From: Georgenia yuyongxinii
GTDB taxonomy: Bacteria > Actinomycetota > Actinomycetes > Actinomycetales > Actinomycetaceae
DNA: 64,000 bases
Direction of reading: 5' to 3'
Assembly: GCF_006352065.1 (NCBI RefSeq)
Contig: NZ_CP040915.1
Coordinates: forward strand, 1,550,001-1,614,000
Below the pieces are notes generated by a model that was not told the origin of the DNA, made no database searches, and was given only the letters and a program-made list of their open reading frames with translations. Shown piece by piece: positions 53,171 to 61,857 of this stretch; positions within the stretch are counted from its first letter, which is position 1; every line of letters starts with the position of its first letter. The position numbers and the translations under genes are program-made.

Positions 53171-54574
53171 TCAGCCCTCCGCGCCGAGGTCATCGCTCAT
53201 GCGGCCGCGTGCCTCGAGCTCCCCGCGCTGCTCGAGCGCCCGGCGTGCGCGCGGTGTGGCCGCCGGTGGTTCCTCCATGGGTGGGTCCACCTGCCGCACC
53301 GAGGAGTACACCGCCCACGCCACGGCAATCAGCGGGATGGCCACGACCGCGCCCAGCAGGCCGCCGAGGAACGTGCCGGCCGTCACGCCCACCGCGACGA
53401 CCACCGGGTGCAGGGACACCTGCTTGCCCATCACCAGCGGCTCGAGGATGTGTCCCTCGATCTGCCCGATCAGGGCCACCCCGAGGGTGACGACGAGGGC
53501 GGAGACGATGCCGTTCGCGGCAAGTGCGACGACCGCGGCGACGATCATCGCGGCCGGGGCACCGATCAGCGGGATGAACGCGCCGATGAACACCAGCACG
53601 GCGAGCGGCGCCGCCAGCGGCACCCCGACCACCGTGAGGAGGATGAAGGCGAGGACGCCGTCGGCGAACGCCACGATCATCGTGCCGCGGGCGTAGCCGG
53701 AGAACGTGTACCAGCCGGCGCTCGCGGCGGTGTGCACCTGCTCGCGGTTCCTGGTGGGCAGCTGGTTGAGGAACCACCGCCACATCTGGGCGCCGCGGGC
53801 CAGGAAGAAGATCGTGATGAACAGGCTCAGCGCGAGCACGGTGAAGATCAGCGCGACGGCCCCGGCGTTGCTGAGCACCGTGCTGGCCAGGTCGCCGGCG
53901 TTCTCCTGCACGTACGTGGTGGCCTGGTCGATGAGCTGGTTGATCGCGTTGTTGATCTCCGCCTGGGTGAAGTGCCACGGCAGCGGCCCGGACTCGAAGA
54001 ACTCGAGGATCTGGTTGATGCCGTCGCCGAACCGCTCGGAGAGCGTGGCCCACTGGGTGGTGACCGAGGTGACCACGTAGGTGACCAGACCCGCCACGAC
54101 GGCGAACGAGCCCAGGAGCCCCAGCACCGTGGCCAGCGCGCGGGGGATGTAGCGCGCGAGCGCGGTGACGACCGGGTCGAGCAGCGAGGTGACCACCAGG
54201 GCGATGAACACCGCGATGAAGACCACCTGGATGCGCGAGGTCGCGAAGACGATCATGGCGACGACGATGACGATCCCGATGAACAGCCACGCCATGAGCC
54301 CGTACCTGCGGATCCACCGGGGCACGCCGTCGGCGTAGGTCTCCGCCCGCACGGCCCGGTCGGGCATGCGGCGCAGCGAGAGGCGGCCCGCGGTGGTCGG
54401 CCGCATGGTGCGGGTCACCTCGCCGCGCGCGCTGCGGGGCGCCACCTCGGCCTGGGAGATCACCTGGTCGACGGCGGTCGGGTGGGACGGCCGTACCCGC
54501 CGCGAGGCGCGGCCGGTCAGCTGCCGGCTCATCTGGCTCAGCAGCTTGCGGGAGCGTCCGCCGATCGATGCCAT
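53171..54574 (-). CDS. AI-2E family transporter
   Basis: Membrane protein of the AI-2 exporter family (PF01594), 467 residues. About eight hydrophobic segments start at residue ~93 (GLMAWLFIGIVIVVAMIVFA) and include the family signature region VFIGAFIPLIGAPAAMIVAA and GHILEPLVMGKQVSLHPVVV. A ~90-residue basic N-terminal and a ~50-residue acidic/basic C-terminal cytoplasmic extension flank the core. The family is diverse (Na+/H+ exchange, quorum signals), and the solute cannot be told here. Confidence 0.9.
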   Translation of the reverse strand: MASIGGRSRKLLSQMSRQLTGRASRRVRPSHPTAVDQVISQAEVAPRSARGEVTRTMRPTTAGRLSLRRMPDRAVRAETYADGVPRWIRRYGLMAWLFIGIVIVVAMIVFATSRIQVVFIAVFIALVVTSLLDPVVTALARYIPRALATVLGLLGSFAVVAGLVTYVVTSVTTQWATLSERFGDGINQILEFFESGPLPWHFTQAEINNAINQLIDQATTYVQENAGDLASTVLSNAGAVALIFTVLALSLFITIFFLARGAQMWRWFLNQLPTRNREQVHTAASAGWYTFSGYARGTMIVAFADGVLAFILLTVVGVPLAAPLAVLVFIGAFIPLIGAPAAMIVAAVVALAANGIVSALVVTLGVALIGQIEGHILEPLVMGKQVSLHPVVVAVGVTAGTFLGGLLGAVVAIPLIAVAWAVYSSVRQVDPPMEEPPAATPRARRALEQRGELEARGRMSDDLGAEG

Positions 54575-54623
54575 CGGGTTCAGTGTGCCCCACCCGTGGC
54601 GAGGATTACCTCCGACGCGCGCC

Positions 54624-55628
54624 TCAGAGCATCCGCGCCCAGGTGCGGGCCTGCGCCAGCTCGGCCAGGGCGCCGTCCCGGTCGCCCTGCACGGCGGCGC
54701 GCCACAGCGCCGACTCGCAGCTGCGGGCCAGCGCCCAGGCGGCCACCCGGTCGGCCTCCAGGCCCGCCGCCGCGCACAGCACCCGGGTGTGGGTGCGCAG
54801 GGTGGCGGGAGGGTTGTCGTCGGTGAACGGTGCGCCCACCTGCGTCAGCAGCGGCCAGGGGTCGTATGCCGGGTCGCCCAGGGCGGGCTTGGGGTCGATG
54901 GCCAGCCACGTGCGCCCGGTTCCGTCGCTCGCGGCGAGGATGTTGCCGGGATTGAGGTCCCCGTGGACCAGCACGGTGCGGGCGGCGGAGCCGGGCAGCT
55001 CCTCGAGCAGCCCCGCGGCCTCCGCGACCAGCCCGGTGTCCAGCTCGAGGGGACCGGCCAGGCGGGCCGCCCGGTCTTGCAGCAGCTCGGCCCAGGGCAC
55101 CACCTGGGACGGCAACGCAGCCACGCCGTCGGCCGGGTGGGGAGCGTCGTGCAGGCGGGCGAGCAGCTCACCGGCGACGTCGAGCCGTGCCGGCGCCGGC
55201 CGCTCGGCGAGGAGACGGTCCTCCTCGAGGCCGTGCCCGGGACGGGCGCGGCGCAGCAGGAGCGTCCAGGCCTCGGTGTCGTCGTCCAGGAGCTCGACGG
55301 CGCCCTGGCCTGTCCAGGCGCGCAGCGCCGCGGCCTCGCCGGCCGCCTCCGGGTGCGGCAGGACGATCTTGACCACGGCGTCAGCGCCGTCCCGGGTGCG
55401 CGCCGGCGCGGTCCACGCTGTGGTACCCGGCTCGAACGGGGGCTCCAGCCGCAGGCCCCACCGGGTGCGGGCCCGGTCCACCAGGGCGGGCAGCCGGGTC
55501 AGCCAGGCTGCGCCGTCGGGGGTGGTCCCGGCGCCGCGACGCAGGGCGTCGGGGACGGGCACCGCCTCCGGGCCGGGGCCCGCGGGGGCGTCCCCGGGGC
55601 GATCCCGGTCCCCGGCGCGTGGGCTCAT
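54624..55628 (-). CDS. APH(6)/hydroxyurea-type phosphotransferase
   Basis: Kinase of the aminoglycoside 6-phosphotransferase/hydroxyurea resistance family (PF04655). The catalytic loop is LVHGDLNPGNILAASDG near residue 222 and the metal site TWLAIDPKPALGDPAYDPWPLL, which is characteristic of this branch. The N-terminal ATP-binding region is DAVVKIVLPHPEA. 334 aa. Its ATG overlaps the stop of the upstream HAD gene (ATGA), so the two are one operon. Relationship to streptomycin resistance is by family only. Confidence 0.85.
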   Translation of the reverse strand: MSPRAGDRDRPGDAPAGPGPEAVPVPDALRRGAGTTPDGAAWLTRLPALVDRARTRWGLRLEPPFEPGTTAWTAPARTRDGADAVVKIVLPHPEAAGEAAALRAWTGQGAVELLDDDTEAWTLLLRRARPGHGLEEDRLLAERPAPARLDVAGELLARLHDAPHPADGVAALPSQVVPWAELLQDRAARLAGPLELDTGLVAEAAGLLEELPGSAARTVLVHGDLNPGNILAASDGTGRTWLAIDPKPALGDPAYDPWPLLTQVGAPFTDDNPPATLRTHTRVLCAAAGLEADRVAAWALARSCESALWRAAVQGDRDGALAELAQARTWARML

Positions 55629-56392
55629 CGGCGCGCCGGCACCGGCTGGCCCAGGAGGGCGGCGAGCTCGGCGGCGTCGGCGACGACGGCGTGCGCGCCG
55701 TCCTCCTCGCCGGGCTGCCCGTAGCCCCACCGCACCAGGATCGCGGGGATGCCGTGCTCGGTGGCTCCCTCGACGTCGTGGTGACGGTCGCCGACCATCA
55801 CGGCCCGGGAGATGTCGGCGCCGGCGGCAGCGAGCCCGGTGAGGGCGTCGATGACGATGTCGGCCTTGGCGCTGCGGGTCTCGTCCGCCGTCGCGCCGCG
55901 GATCACGGTGAAGTACCGGGTGAGCCCGGCGTGGGCGAGGATCGGCTCGGCCATCACCTGCGTCTTGGAGGTGGCCACGGCCAGCGGGACGCCGGCGGCG
56001 TGCAGCCGGGCGATGAGCTCGGGGACGCCGGGGTAGAGGTCGACGTCGAGCATCCGCTCGGTGTACGCGGCGCGGTAGTGCGCGACGACAGGCTCCAGGT
56101 CGGCGTCGCTCACGCCGGCGAAGCGCTGCAGGCCTACCCGGATCGGGGGGCCGACGAAGCGCAGCAGCTGCTCCGGCGTCTGCGCGGCGTAGCCGAATGC
56201 GGCCAGGGCCTCGGCGATCGAGCGGGTGATGGCCGGGCCGGAGTGGGTGATGGTGCCGTCGAGGTCGAAGAGCACCGCGGTCGGTCGCAGCCCGGGCCGC
56301 CGGGACGCGGCGGGGGCGGGGGCGGTGCTGGCGGGATCGGCGTTGACAGTCAAGGGAATACGTTCCTTCCGGTTCGCGGTCAGGGTAGACAC
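55625..56392 (-). CDS. HAD hydrolase, phosphoglycolate phosphatase-like
   Basis: Haloacid-dehalogenase phosphatase with C1 cap. Motif I is VLFDLDGTITHSGPAI near residue 40, motif II LAVATSKTQV, motif III Lys in SAKADIVIDAL and motif IV MVGDRHHDVEGATEHGIP. It resembles Gph/PpaX enzymes acting on small phosphate esters. The outer GTG start at 56392 has no good ribosome site; a TTG at 56353 with GGAAGGA 10 bases upstream is a credible alternative (242 aa). First gene of the pair with the phosphotransferase. Confidence 0.87.
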   Translation of the reverse strand: MSTLTANRKERIPLTVNADPASTAPAPAASRRPGLRPTAVLFDLDGTITHSGPAITRSIAEALAAFGYAAQTPEQLLRFVGPPIRVGLQRFAGVSDADLEPVVAHYRAAYTERMLDVDLYPGVPELIARLHAAGVPLAVATSKTQVMAEPILAHAGLTRYFTVIRGATADETRSAKADIVIDALTGLAAAGADISRAVMVGDRHHDVEGATEHGIPAILVRWGYGQPGEEDGAHAVVADAAELAALLGQPVPARR

Positions 56393-56606
56393 GTCTCTGA
56401 TTGCGGAACGCCGACGGCCATAGGGTGGATTCCGTGACCTTGGTGACGGCGCGGCGGCCCGGGGCCGTCCTGGACCGCGACGGGCTGCCTCCTACCTGGG
56501 GGCCCTCGATGGTCGGGGTGCGGCTGGGCCAGGCCTGGGAGGCCCCGCCGCGCGCCGGGCGGCGGCCCGGCAGGCATGGCAGGCTGACCTCTCGGAACGT
56601 GACAGC

Positions 56607-57071
56607 GTGAACGGGAGTGTCGTGGGCAAGGTCGGGACGTTGATCAAGGTCGCGGTGGCCGCGGGTCCCGCGGTCTGGGAGGCGGTGCGCCGGCTCGGCC
56701 CCACCCTCACCCGCCTGCGGGAGGAGAACCCGGAGATCTACAAGCTCGTCTCGGACCAGGTCACCCGCCTGGCCCGGACCCGCCGCGAGAGCCACGGACC
56801 GGAGGGGCTGCGCCGCCGGATCGGTGTCATGCGCGACCAGGTGGCCTACCTGCTCGCCTCGGCCGACGACGACGGCGAACGGCACCGGGCGCAGGACTGG
56901 CGCCGCCAGCTGGACAAGATCGAGGCGTCCCTCCCGCTGCTCACCGCGATGAGCCCGCAGGCCGCGGCGCGCGAGGCCCGGCACGTCGACGAGCGGATCG
57001 ACGAGCTGTCCGCGGTGATCCTCTCGGCCTACGTCGACGAGCAGCGCGAGGACCACCAGCTCGAGCCGTAG
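56607..57071 (+). CDS. Hypothetical actinobacterial helical protein
   Basis: 154-residue soluble-looking protein, highly charged and helical (LREENPEIYKLVSDQVTRLA; GVMRDQVAYLLASADDDGER). No known motif. It starts with GTG at 56607 and ends 57 bases before the mutarotase gene in the same direction. Orthologues of similar size are, to my knowledge, common in actinomycetes without an assigned role. Confidence 0.7.
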   Translation: MNGSVVGKVGTLIKVAVAAGPAVWEAVRRLGPTLTRLREENPEIYKLVSDQVTRLARTRRESHGPEGLRRRIGVMRDQVAYLLASADDDGERHRAQDWRRQLDKIEASLPLLTAMSPQAAAREARHVDERIDELSAVILSAYVDEQREDHQLEP

Positions 57072-57128
57072 GCGGCAAGTTCGTGCAACCGGTGTCGGCG
57101 GGCACGCTGGACAACTAGCGTCGTGCTC

Positions 57129-58040
57129 ATGCCTGAAGACCTGATCGCTGTCGATCTGCCCGCCTCGGTCACCCGCACGGACGGCGAGGGTGGACTGCCC
57201 GTCCTCCGCGTGTCCACGCCCGTCGCCACCGGGGAGGTGTATCTCCACGGCGCTCACGTCAGTGCGTACACCCCGGCCGGTCAGGACCCGGTGATCTGGA
57301 TGAGCAAGGCGAGCATGTTCGCCGCCGGCCAGCCGATCCGTGGCGGGGTGCCCGTCTGCTTCCCGTGGTTCGGTGCCGGACGTGAGGCCGGCATGGCCCC
57401 GGCGCACGGCTTCGCCCGGCTCGCCGACTGGACCCTCGTCGGCGCAGACGACGCCGACGGCGTCGTGCGCCTGACCTTCCGGCTCACCGATACCGACGTG
57501 GCCGCGCTGCCCGGGGTGGAGGCGTGGGCGCACGGCTTCGAGCTGACCTACGTCGTCACGTTCGGGCCCGAGCTGACCCTCGCGCTGTCGGTGCGCAACA
57601 CGAGCGGGGAGGAGTACTCCTTCGAGGAGGCCCTGCACACGTACTTCCACGTCAAGGACGCCACCGCGGTGACCGTCGAGGGCCTGGACGGCGCGTCCTA
57701 CCTGGACAAGGCACCCGGGGCAGGCACCGACCGGCTTAACCAGTCCGGGCCGGTGGCCTTCACGGGCGAGACCGACCGCGTGTACGTCTCCACGGGCACC
57801 GCCGTGGCGGTGGATCCGGGCAGTGCCCGGACGATCACCGTGGCCAAGGAGAGCTCGGCCAACACGGTCGTGTGGAACCCGTGGGCGGCCAAGGCTGCCG
57901 CCATGGCCGACTACGACGACGCCGAGTGGCCGACCATGGTGTGCGTCGAGACGGCGAACGCGCTCGAGCACGCGATCACGCTCGGCGCCGACCAGAGCCA
58001 CACGATGACCGCACGGATCAGCGTGGCGCCGAAGGCCTGA
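57129..58040 (+). CDS. D-hexose-6-phosphate mutarotase
   Basis: Aldose-1-epimerase-like enzyme (YeaD type) interconverting alpha and beta anomers of glucose-6-phosphate. Signatures are HGAHVSAYTPAGQDPVIWMS, IRGGVPVCFPWFGAG near residue 75, APAHGFARLADWTLVG and the catalytic-region EALHTYFHVKDA, ending WPTMVCVETAN. 303 aa. A GTG at 57123 two codons upstream is also possible. A strong hairpin follows at 58077-58107. Confidence 0.9.
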   Translation: MPEDLIAVDLPASVTRTDGEGGLPVLRVSTPVATGEVYLHGAHVSAYTPAGQDPVIWMSKASMFAAGQPIRGGVPVCFPWFGAGREAGMAPAHGFARLADWTLVGADDADGVVRLTFRLTDTDVAALPGVEAWAHGFELTYVVTFGPELTLALSVRNTSGEEYSFEEALHTYFHVKDATAVTVEGLDGASYLDKAPGAGTDRLNQSGPVAFTGETDRVYVSTGTAVAVDPGSARTITVAKESSANTVVWNPWAAKAAAMADYDDAEWPTMVCVETANALEHAITLGADQSHTMTARISVAPKA

Positions 58041-58076
58041 GCGATGCCGGCGAGCCGGTAAGCCGGTGGCCCGCTG

Positions 58077-58107
58077 ACGAACCCGCAGCCAGTGGCTGCG
58101 GGTTCGT
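58077..58107 (+). terminator. Hairpin after mutarotase gene
   Basis: A 14-base perfect inverted repeat (ACGAACCCGCAGCC, loop AGT, reverse complement) starts 37 bases after the mutarotase stop. Very stable GC-rich stem without a U tract, consistent with an actinobacterial intrinsic terminator isolating the fur-katA promoter. Confidence 0.75.
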
Positions 58108-58216
58108 GCGTTACGGCGAGGGAATGGCCATGGGCGGCACAGGCGGCTGGTACGGGCTGGACGCCGATGGTCGGGAACGCCGGCACCACGCGGCCCTGAA
58201 TCACCGCGCGAAGCGG

Positions 58217-58253
58217 ACTGGAACGGCTCCTTAACTTGAGTCATTCCAGTTAA
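58217..58253 (+). promoter_or_regulatory. Candidate Fur/auto-regulatory dyads upstream of fur
   Basis: Two nested symmetries lie 20-55 bases before the fur ATG. ACTGGAA (58217-58223) pairs with TTCCAGT (58244-58250), and TTAAC (58231-58235) pairs with GTTAA (58249-58253). The AT-rich tract TTGAATTGAATTTATG leads directly into the start codon with no clear ribosome site. Auto-regulation of furA-type genes at such sites is known in actinobacteria; binding here is inferred. Confidence 0.5.
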
Positions 58254-58271
58254 TCTGCTTGAATTGAATTT

Positions 58272-58712
58272 ATGGCCGCCACCTTCCCTGAACTGCTCCG
58301 GCAGGCGGGCTTGCGCGTGACAGCGCCCCGCCTCGCCGTGCTGGCGGAGGTGGCCGAACATCCTCACGCGGACGTCGAGACGATCCGCCGGGGCGTGCTC
58401 GACCGCTTGGGCGCGGTGTCGACCCAGGCCGTCTACGACGTCCTCCACGCCCTCACCTCGGCCGGCATCCTGCGGCGCATCGAGCCTGAGGGCTCGCCCG
58501 GCCGCTACGAGATGCACCGCGGGGACAACCACCACCACCTCGTCTGCCGGGGGTGCGGGCGCCTCGAGGACGTGCCGTGCGCCGTCGGCGCCGCACCGTG
58601 CCTCCACGCCAGCACGGACCACGGCTTCGTCATCGACACGGCCGAGGTCATCTATTGGGGCACGTGCCCCTCCTGCCTGTCCGAAACCGTTTCCACGAAG
58701 GAGATCTCTTGA
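58272..58712 (+). CDS. furA: Fur-family regulator (FurA/PerR-like)
   Basis: 146-residue Fur-family repressor. The N-terminal winged helix is [20 protein letters not shown], with recognition helix [18 protein letters not shown]. Regulatory metal-site residues occur in [20 protein letters not shown], and two CxxC pairs (CRGC, CPSC) make the structural zinc site. Its stop overlaps the katA TTG start (TTGA). The furA-catalase pairing is the usual peroxide-response unit, so it most likely represses katA and itself. Confidence 0.92.
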   Translation: MAATFPELLRQAGLRVTAPRLAVLAEVAEHPHADVETIRRGVLDRLGAVSTQAVYDVLHALTSAGILRRIEPEGSPGRYEMHRGDNHHHLVCRGCGRLEDVPCAVGAAPCLHASTDHGFVIDTAEVIYWGTCPSCLSETVSTKEIS

Positions 58713-60229
58713 CCCAGAGCAACGGCGCGCACGCGCCCTCCACCACCCAGTTCGGCGCCCCCGCCGTCTCGGACCGCAACTCGCTGAGCGTCGGCTCCAA
58801 CGGCCCGCTGCTGCTGCACGACGTCCACCTGGTCGAGACCCTCGCGAGCTTCAACCGTGAGCGGGTGCCGGAGCGCAACCCGCACGCCAAGGGGTCCGGT
58901 GCTTTCGGTACGTTCGAGACCACCGAGGACGTCTCCCGCTACACCAAGGCCGCCCTCTTCCAGCCGGGCGCCACGGTGGACATGCTGGCCCGGTTCTCCA
59001 CGGTCGCCGGCGAGCAGGGCTCGCCCGACACCTGGCGCGACGTACGTGGCTTCTCGCTGAAGTTCTACACGACCGAGGGCAACTACGACCTCGTCGGGAA
59101 CAACACCCCGGTCTTCTTCGTGCGCGACCCGATGAAGTTCCCCCACTTCATCCGCTCGCAGAAGCGCACCCCCGCCTCCGGCCTGCGCAGCGCCGACATG
59201 CAGTGGGACTTCTGGACGCAGAACCCCGAGTCGGCCCACCAGGTCACCTACCTCATGGGTGAGCGCGGCCTGCCCAAGACGTGGCGGCACATGAACGGCT
59301 ACGGCTCCCACACCTACATGTGGATCAATGCCGCGGGCGAGAAGTTCTGGGTCAAGTACCACTTCCACACCCACCAGGGCATGGAGTTTCTCAGCAACGA
59401 GGAGGCCGAGAAGCTGGCCGGCTCCGACGCCGAGTACCACCGCCGGGACCTGTTCGACGCCATCGAGCGCGGGGACCACCCGAGCTGGACGCTGTCCGTG
59501 CAGGTCATGCCGTACGAGGACGCGAAGGCTTACCGCTTCAACCCGTTCGACCTGACCAAGGTCTGGCCGCACGCGGACTACCCGCTGATCAAGGTCGGCA
59601 CGATGACGCTGAACCGGAACCCGGAGAACTTCTTCGCCGAGATCGAGCAGGCCGCGTTCGCCCCGTCCAACACGGTGCCCGGCATCGGCGTCTCCCCGGA
59701 CAAGATGCTGCTCGGCCGCGTGTTCGCCTACGCCGACGCCCAGCGCGCCCGCATCGGCACCAACTACCAGCAGCTGCCGGTCAACAAGTCGATCGCCCCG
59801 GTGCGCTCGTACACGTTCGACGGCAACATGACGTTCGAGCACTCCGGTGATGCCCCGGTCTACGCGCCGAACTCCTTCGGCCGCCCGTGGTCGGACGAGA
59901 CGGGCCCGGTCAACGACGGCTGGGAGGCCGACGGCGAGCTGGTCCGCAGCGCCTACGCCCTGCACGCCGAGGACGACGACTTCGGCCAGCCCGGCACCCT
60001 CGTGCGCGAGGTGTACAACGACGCGCAGCGCCAGCAGCTCGTCGACACCGTCGCGGGCGCGCTGCTGGGTGTCCAGCACGACGTCGTCCTCCAGAACGCC
60101 TTCCAGTACTGGAAGAACGTGGACAACGAGATCGGCGACCGCATCCAGGCCGCCGTCCACGCCGGCAAGGGCGACCCTGAGGTCGGCCTGGACAACGAGG
60201 CCATCGACGAGCCCGTCGCGGCTCGCTGA
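58709..60229 (+). CDS. katA: Haem catalase KatA
   Basis: Monofunctional haem catalase, small-subunit type, 506 residues. The distal His is in [13 protein letters not shown] near residue 57, then [20 protein letters not shown], the Asn-containing [13 protein letters not shown], and the proximal Tyr in [14 protein letters not shown] near 340. The C terminus lacks the flavodoxin-like domain of large catalases. I start at TTG 58709: AAGGAGA is 5 bases upstream and the codon overlaps the furA stop, so translation is coupled. A strong terminator follows at 60245-60277. Confidence 0.94.
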   Translation: MTQSNGAHAPSTTQFGAPAVSDRNSLSVGSNGPLLLHDVHLVETLASFNRERVPERNPHAKGSGAFGTFETTEDVSRYTKAALFQPGATVDMLARFSTVAGEQGSPDTWRDVRGFSLKFYTTEGNYDLVGNNTPVFFVRDPMKFPHFIRSQKRTPASGLRSADMQWDFWTQNPESAHQVTYLMGERGLPKTWRHMNGYGSHTYMWINAAGEKFWVKYHFHTHQGMEFLSNEEAEKLAGSDAEYHRRDLFDAIERGDHPSWTLSVQVMPYEDAKAYRFNPFDLTKVWPHADYPLIKVGTMTLNRNPENFFAEIEQAAFAPSNTVPGIGVSPDKMLLGRVFAYADAQRARIGTNYQQLPVNKSIAPVRSYTFDGNMTFEHSGDAPVYAPNSFGRPWSDETGPVNDGWEADGELVRSAYALHAEDDDFGQPGTLVREVYNDAQRQQLVDTVAGALLGVQHDVVLQNAFQYWKNVDNEIGDRIQAAVHAGKGDPEVGLDNEAIDEPVAAR

Positions 60230-60244
60230 CCCACGGTGCCTTCG

Positions 60245-60277
60245 GGGCCCGGTGACCGTCGATCGGTCACCGGGCCC
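60245..60277 (+). terminator. Hairpin terminator after katA
   Basis: A perfect 14-base inverted repeat (GGGCCCGGTGACCG with CGGTCACCGGGCCC, loop TCGAT) followed by CTTC, 15 bases after the katA stop. Confidence 0.85.
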
Positions 60278-60352
60278 TTCGCGCGCTGCACGGGCGGCCG
60301 GCCCGCCGCACGCCCGACAGAGCCGTCGCCGCGCTCGGGATCAGGATGACGA

Positions 60353-60401
60353 ACGACGAAGGCCCCGGCCCGGCGTTTCCGCCGGCCGAGGCCTTCGTCG
60401 T
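60353..60401 (-). terminator. Hairpin between katA and tRNA-Leu
   Basis: ACGACGAAGGCC (60353-60364) and GGCCTTCGTCGT (60390-60401) form a 12-bp stem with an inner CCGGC/GCCGG stem. It lies 15 bases beyond the 3' end of the minus-strand tRNA-Leu and so probably terminates that transcript. Confidence 0.75.
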
Positions 60402-60416
60402 CGCTGTCTCAACGAG

Positions 60417-60502
60417 TGTCCGGAGGGGGACTTGAACCCCCACGCCCGATAAAGGGCACTAGCACCTCAAGCTAGCGCGTCTGCCTATTCCGCCACCCGG
60501 AC
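60417..60502 (-). tRNA. tRNA-Leu(GAG)
   Basis: 86-nt class II tRNA. The acceptor stem GTCCGGG pairs with the 3' TCCGGAC followed by discriminator A. The D arm has TGGCGGAATAGGCAGACGC. The anticodon stem CTAGC/GCTAG encloses loop TTGAGGT, giving anticodon GAG (Leu, CUC/CUU codons). A long variable arm (TGCCCTTTATCGGGCG) is followed by the T arm GGGGGTTCAAGTCCCCC. CCA is not encoded. Confidence 0.95.
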
Positions 60503-60716
60503 GGGTGGTGCTCCGCGGTGTCGAGGCGGCCTTTCGGCCTCCCCGTTCCCCGTGGGCAACGCCGTAAAAGATAGCACGCAGGATGAGGCGTGATCGAACG
60601 CGCCCGTCGGAAACGGGGCTCAGGTGACCGATACCACAGACGGTACGGTGGACACCCGCAGCCCGCTGGTGAGGCCGTCGCCGGCAGGGCCCGCCGAGCA
60701 AGTACGGTCGGGGCCC

Positions 60717-61799
60717 ATGGAACCCTTCGCGCTGCGCTCGGCCGACGGCACGCTCGAGCTCACCATCCCCACCGCCGCCGACGTGGGCCGGATCGCCGAG
60801 ATCTGCGCCGAGCCCGACATCCAGCGCTGGACGACCGTGCCCAGCCCGTACACCCCTGGCGACGCCGAGGGGTTCGTGGGCGGCCTCGTCGCCGAGGGGT
60901 GGCAGCAGGGCTCGCCCACCTGGGCGGTGCGCACGGTGGACGACGGCGGGACGACCCTCGTCGGCATGGCGGGCCTGGCGGACGTGCGCGACGGCAGGGG
61001 CGAGCTCGGCTACTGGCTCGCCGGCGAGACCCGTGGCCGCGGCGTGATGACCCGCGCGGTGAGCCTCGTGCTCGACGCCGCCTTCGACCGGCTCGAGCTC
61101 GACACCGTGCTGTGGCGGGCCGACGTCGGCAACTGGGCGTCGTGGCGGGTCGCCTGGCGTCACGGGTTCCGCCACGAGGGCACCGTGCGCGCGCTCAACG
61201 CCAAGCGCGGACGGTGGGTCGACGGGTGGATCGGCACGCTCCAGCGCGGCGACATCCGCGAACCGGTCGCACCGTGGGACGGCCCCGACTCGCTCAGGGG
61301 TCCCGGCACGACGGCGCAGCTCGCCCCGGACCCGCGCGACCCGGAGGCGCTCGTGCGCCAGTTCCACCAGACCTACCGGCTGCCGGTCGTCGACGACGCC
61401 CCGACCGTCGACCGCGACCGCGTCCACATGCGCATGGCCCTGGTGGCGGAGGAGCTCGCCGAGCTCGTCGCCGCCGTCTACGGCGAGGCGGCAGGGTCGG
61501 AGATGTCCGCGGCGTTCACCCGGGCGGTGGCGGCCGACGACGGCACCCGGGACACCGTCGAGGCCGCCGACGCGCTGGGTGACCTCATCTACGTCATCTA
61601 CGGCATGGCCCTCGAGTGCGGCATCCCGCTCGGTGACGTGCTGCGCGAGATCCAGGCCTCGAACCTGTCCAAGCTCGGCGCCGACGGGCAGCCGATCTAC
61701 CGCGAGGACGGCAAGGTGCTCAAGGGCCCGGGCTTCTTCCCCCCAGACATCCCCGCCGTCCTGGCCCGGCACGGCTACCGCCCGCCCGCCCGCGGCTGA
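60717..61799 (+). CDS. GNAT acetyltransferase fused to MazG-like NTP-PPase domain
   Basis: Two-domain protein. Residues ~10-175 form a RimJ/RimL-type GNAT acetyltransferase (LTIPTAADVGRIAEICAEPD; ELGYWLAGETRGRGVMTRAV as the acetyl-CoA loop; WRADVGNWASWRVAWRHGFR). Residues ~205-345 form an all-alpha NTP pyrophosphatase-like domain (FHQTYRLPVVDDAP; MALVAEELAELVAAVYGEAA; DTVEAADALGDLIYVIYGMA with the metal-binding E-x-x-E and E-x-x-D pattern). I use the ATG at 60717; an in-frame GTG at 60624 would add a low-complexity leader. Such a fusion is uncommon and its substrate is not evident. Confidence 0.82.
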   Translation: MEPFALRSADGTLELTIPTAADVGRIAEICAEPDIQRWTTVPSPYTPGDAEGFVGGLVAEGWQQGSPTWAVRTVDDGGTTLVGMAGLADVRDGRGELGYWLAGETRGRGVMTRAVSLVLDAAFDRLELDTVLWRADVGNWASWRVAWRHGFRHEGTVRALNAKRGRWVDGWIGTLQRGDIREPVAPWDGPDSLRGPGTTAQLAPDPRDPEALVRQFHQTYRLPVVDDAPTVDRDRVHMRMALVAEELAELVAAVYGEAAGSEMSAAFTRAVAADDGTRDTVEAADALGDLIYVIYGMALECGIPLGDVLREIQASNLSKLGADGQPIYREDGKVLKGPGFFPPDIPAVLARHGYRPPARG

Positions 61800-61857
61800 G
61801 CGGCGCGGGCGGGCACATCTGGACCCTCGCGAGCCGGTACCGGATCGAGGCGGCACA

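Noticed and set aside
54624-58622. Minus-strand open frame of 1332 codons
   Set aside because: Only its last 335 codons (55628 to 54624) encode a recognisable phosphotransferase. The rest lies antisense to the mutarotase, fur and hypothetical genes, has low-complexity Arg/Gly composition, and is an effect of the high GC content.
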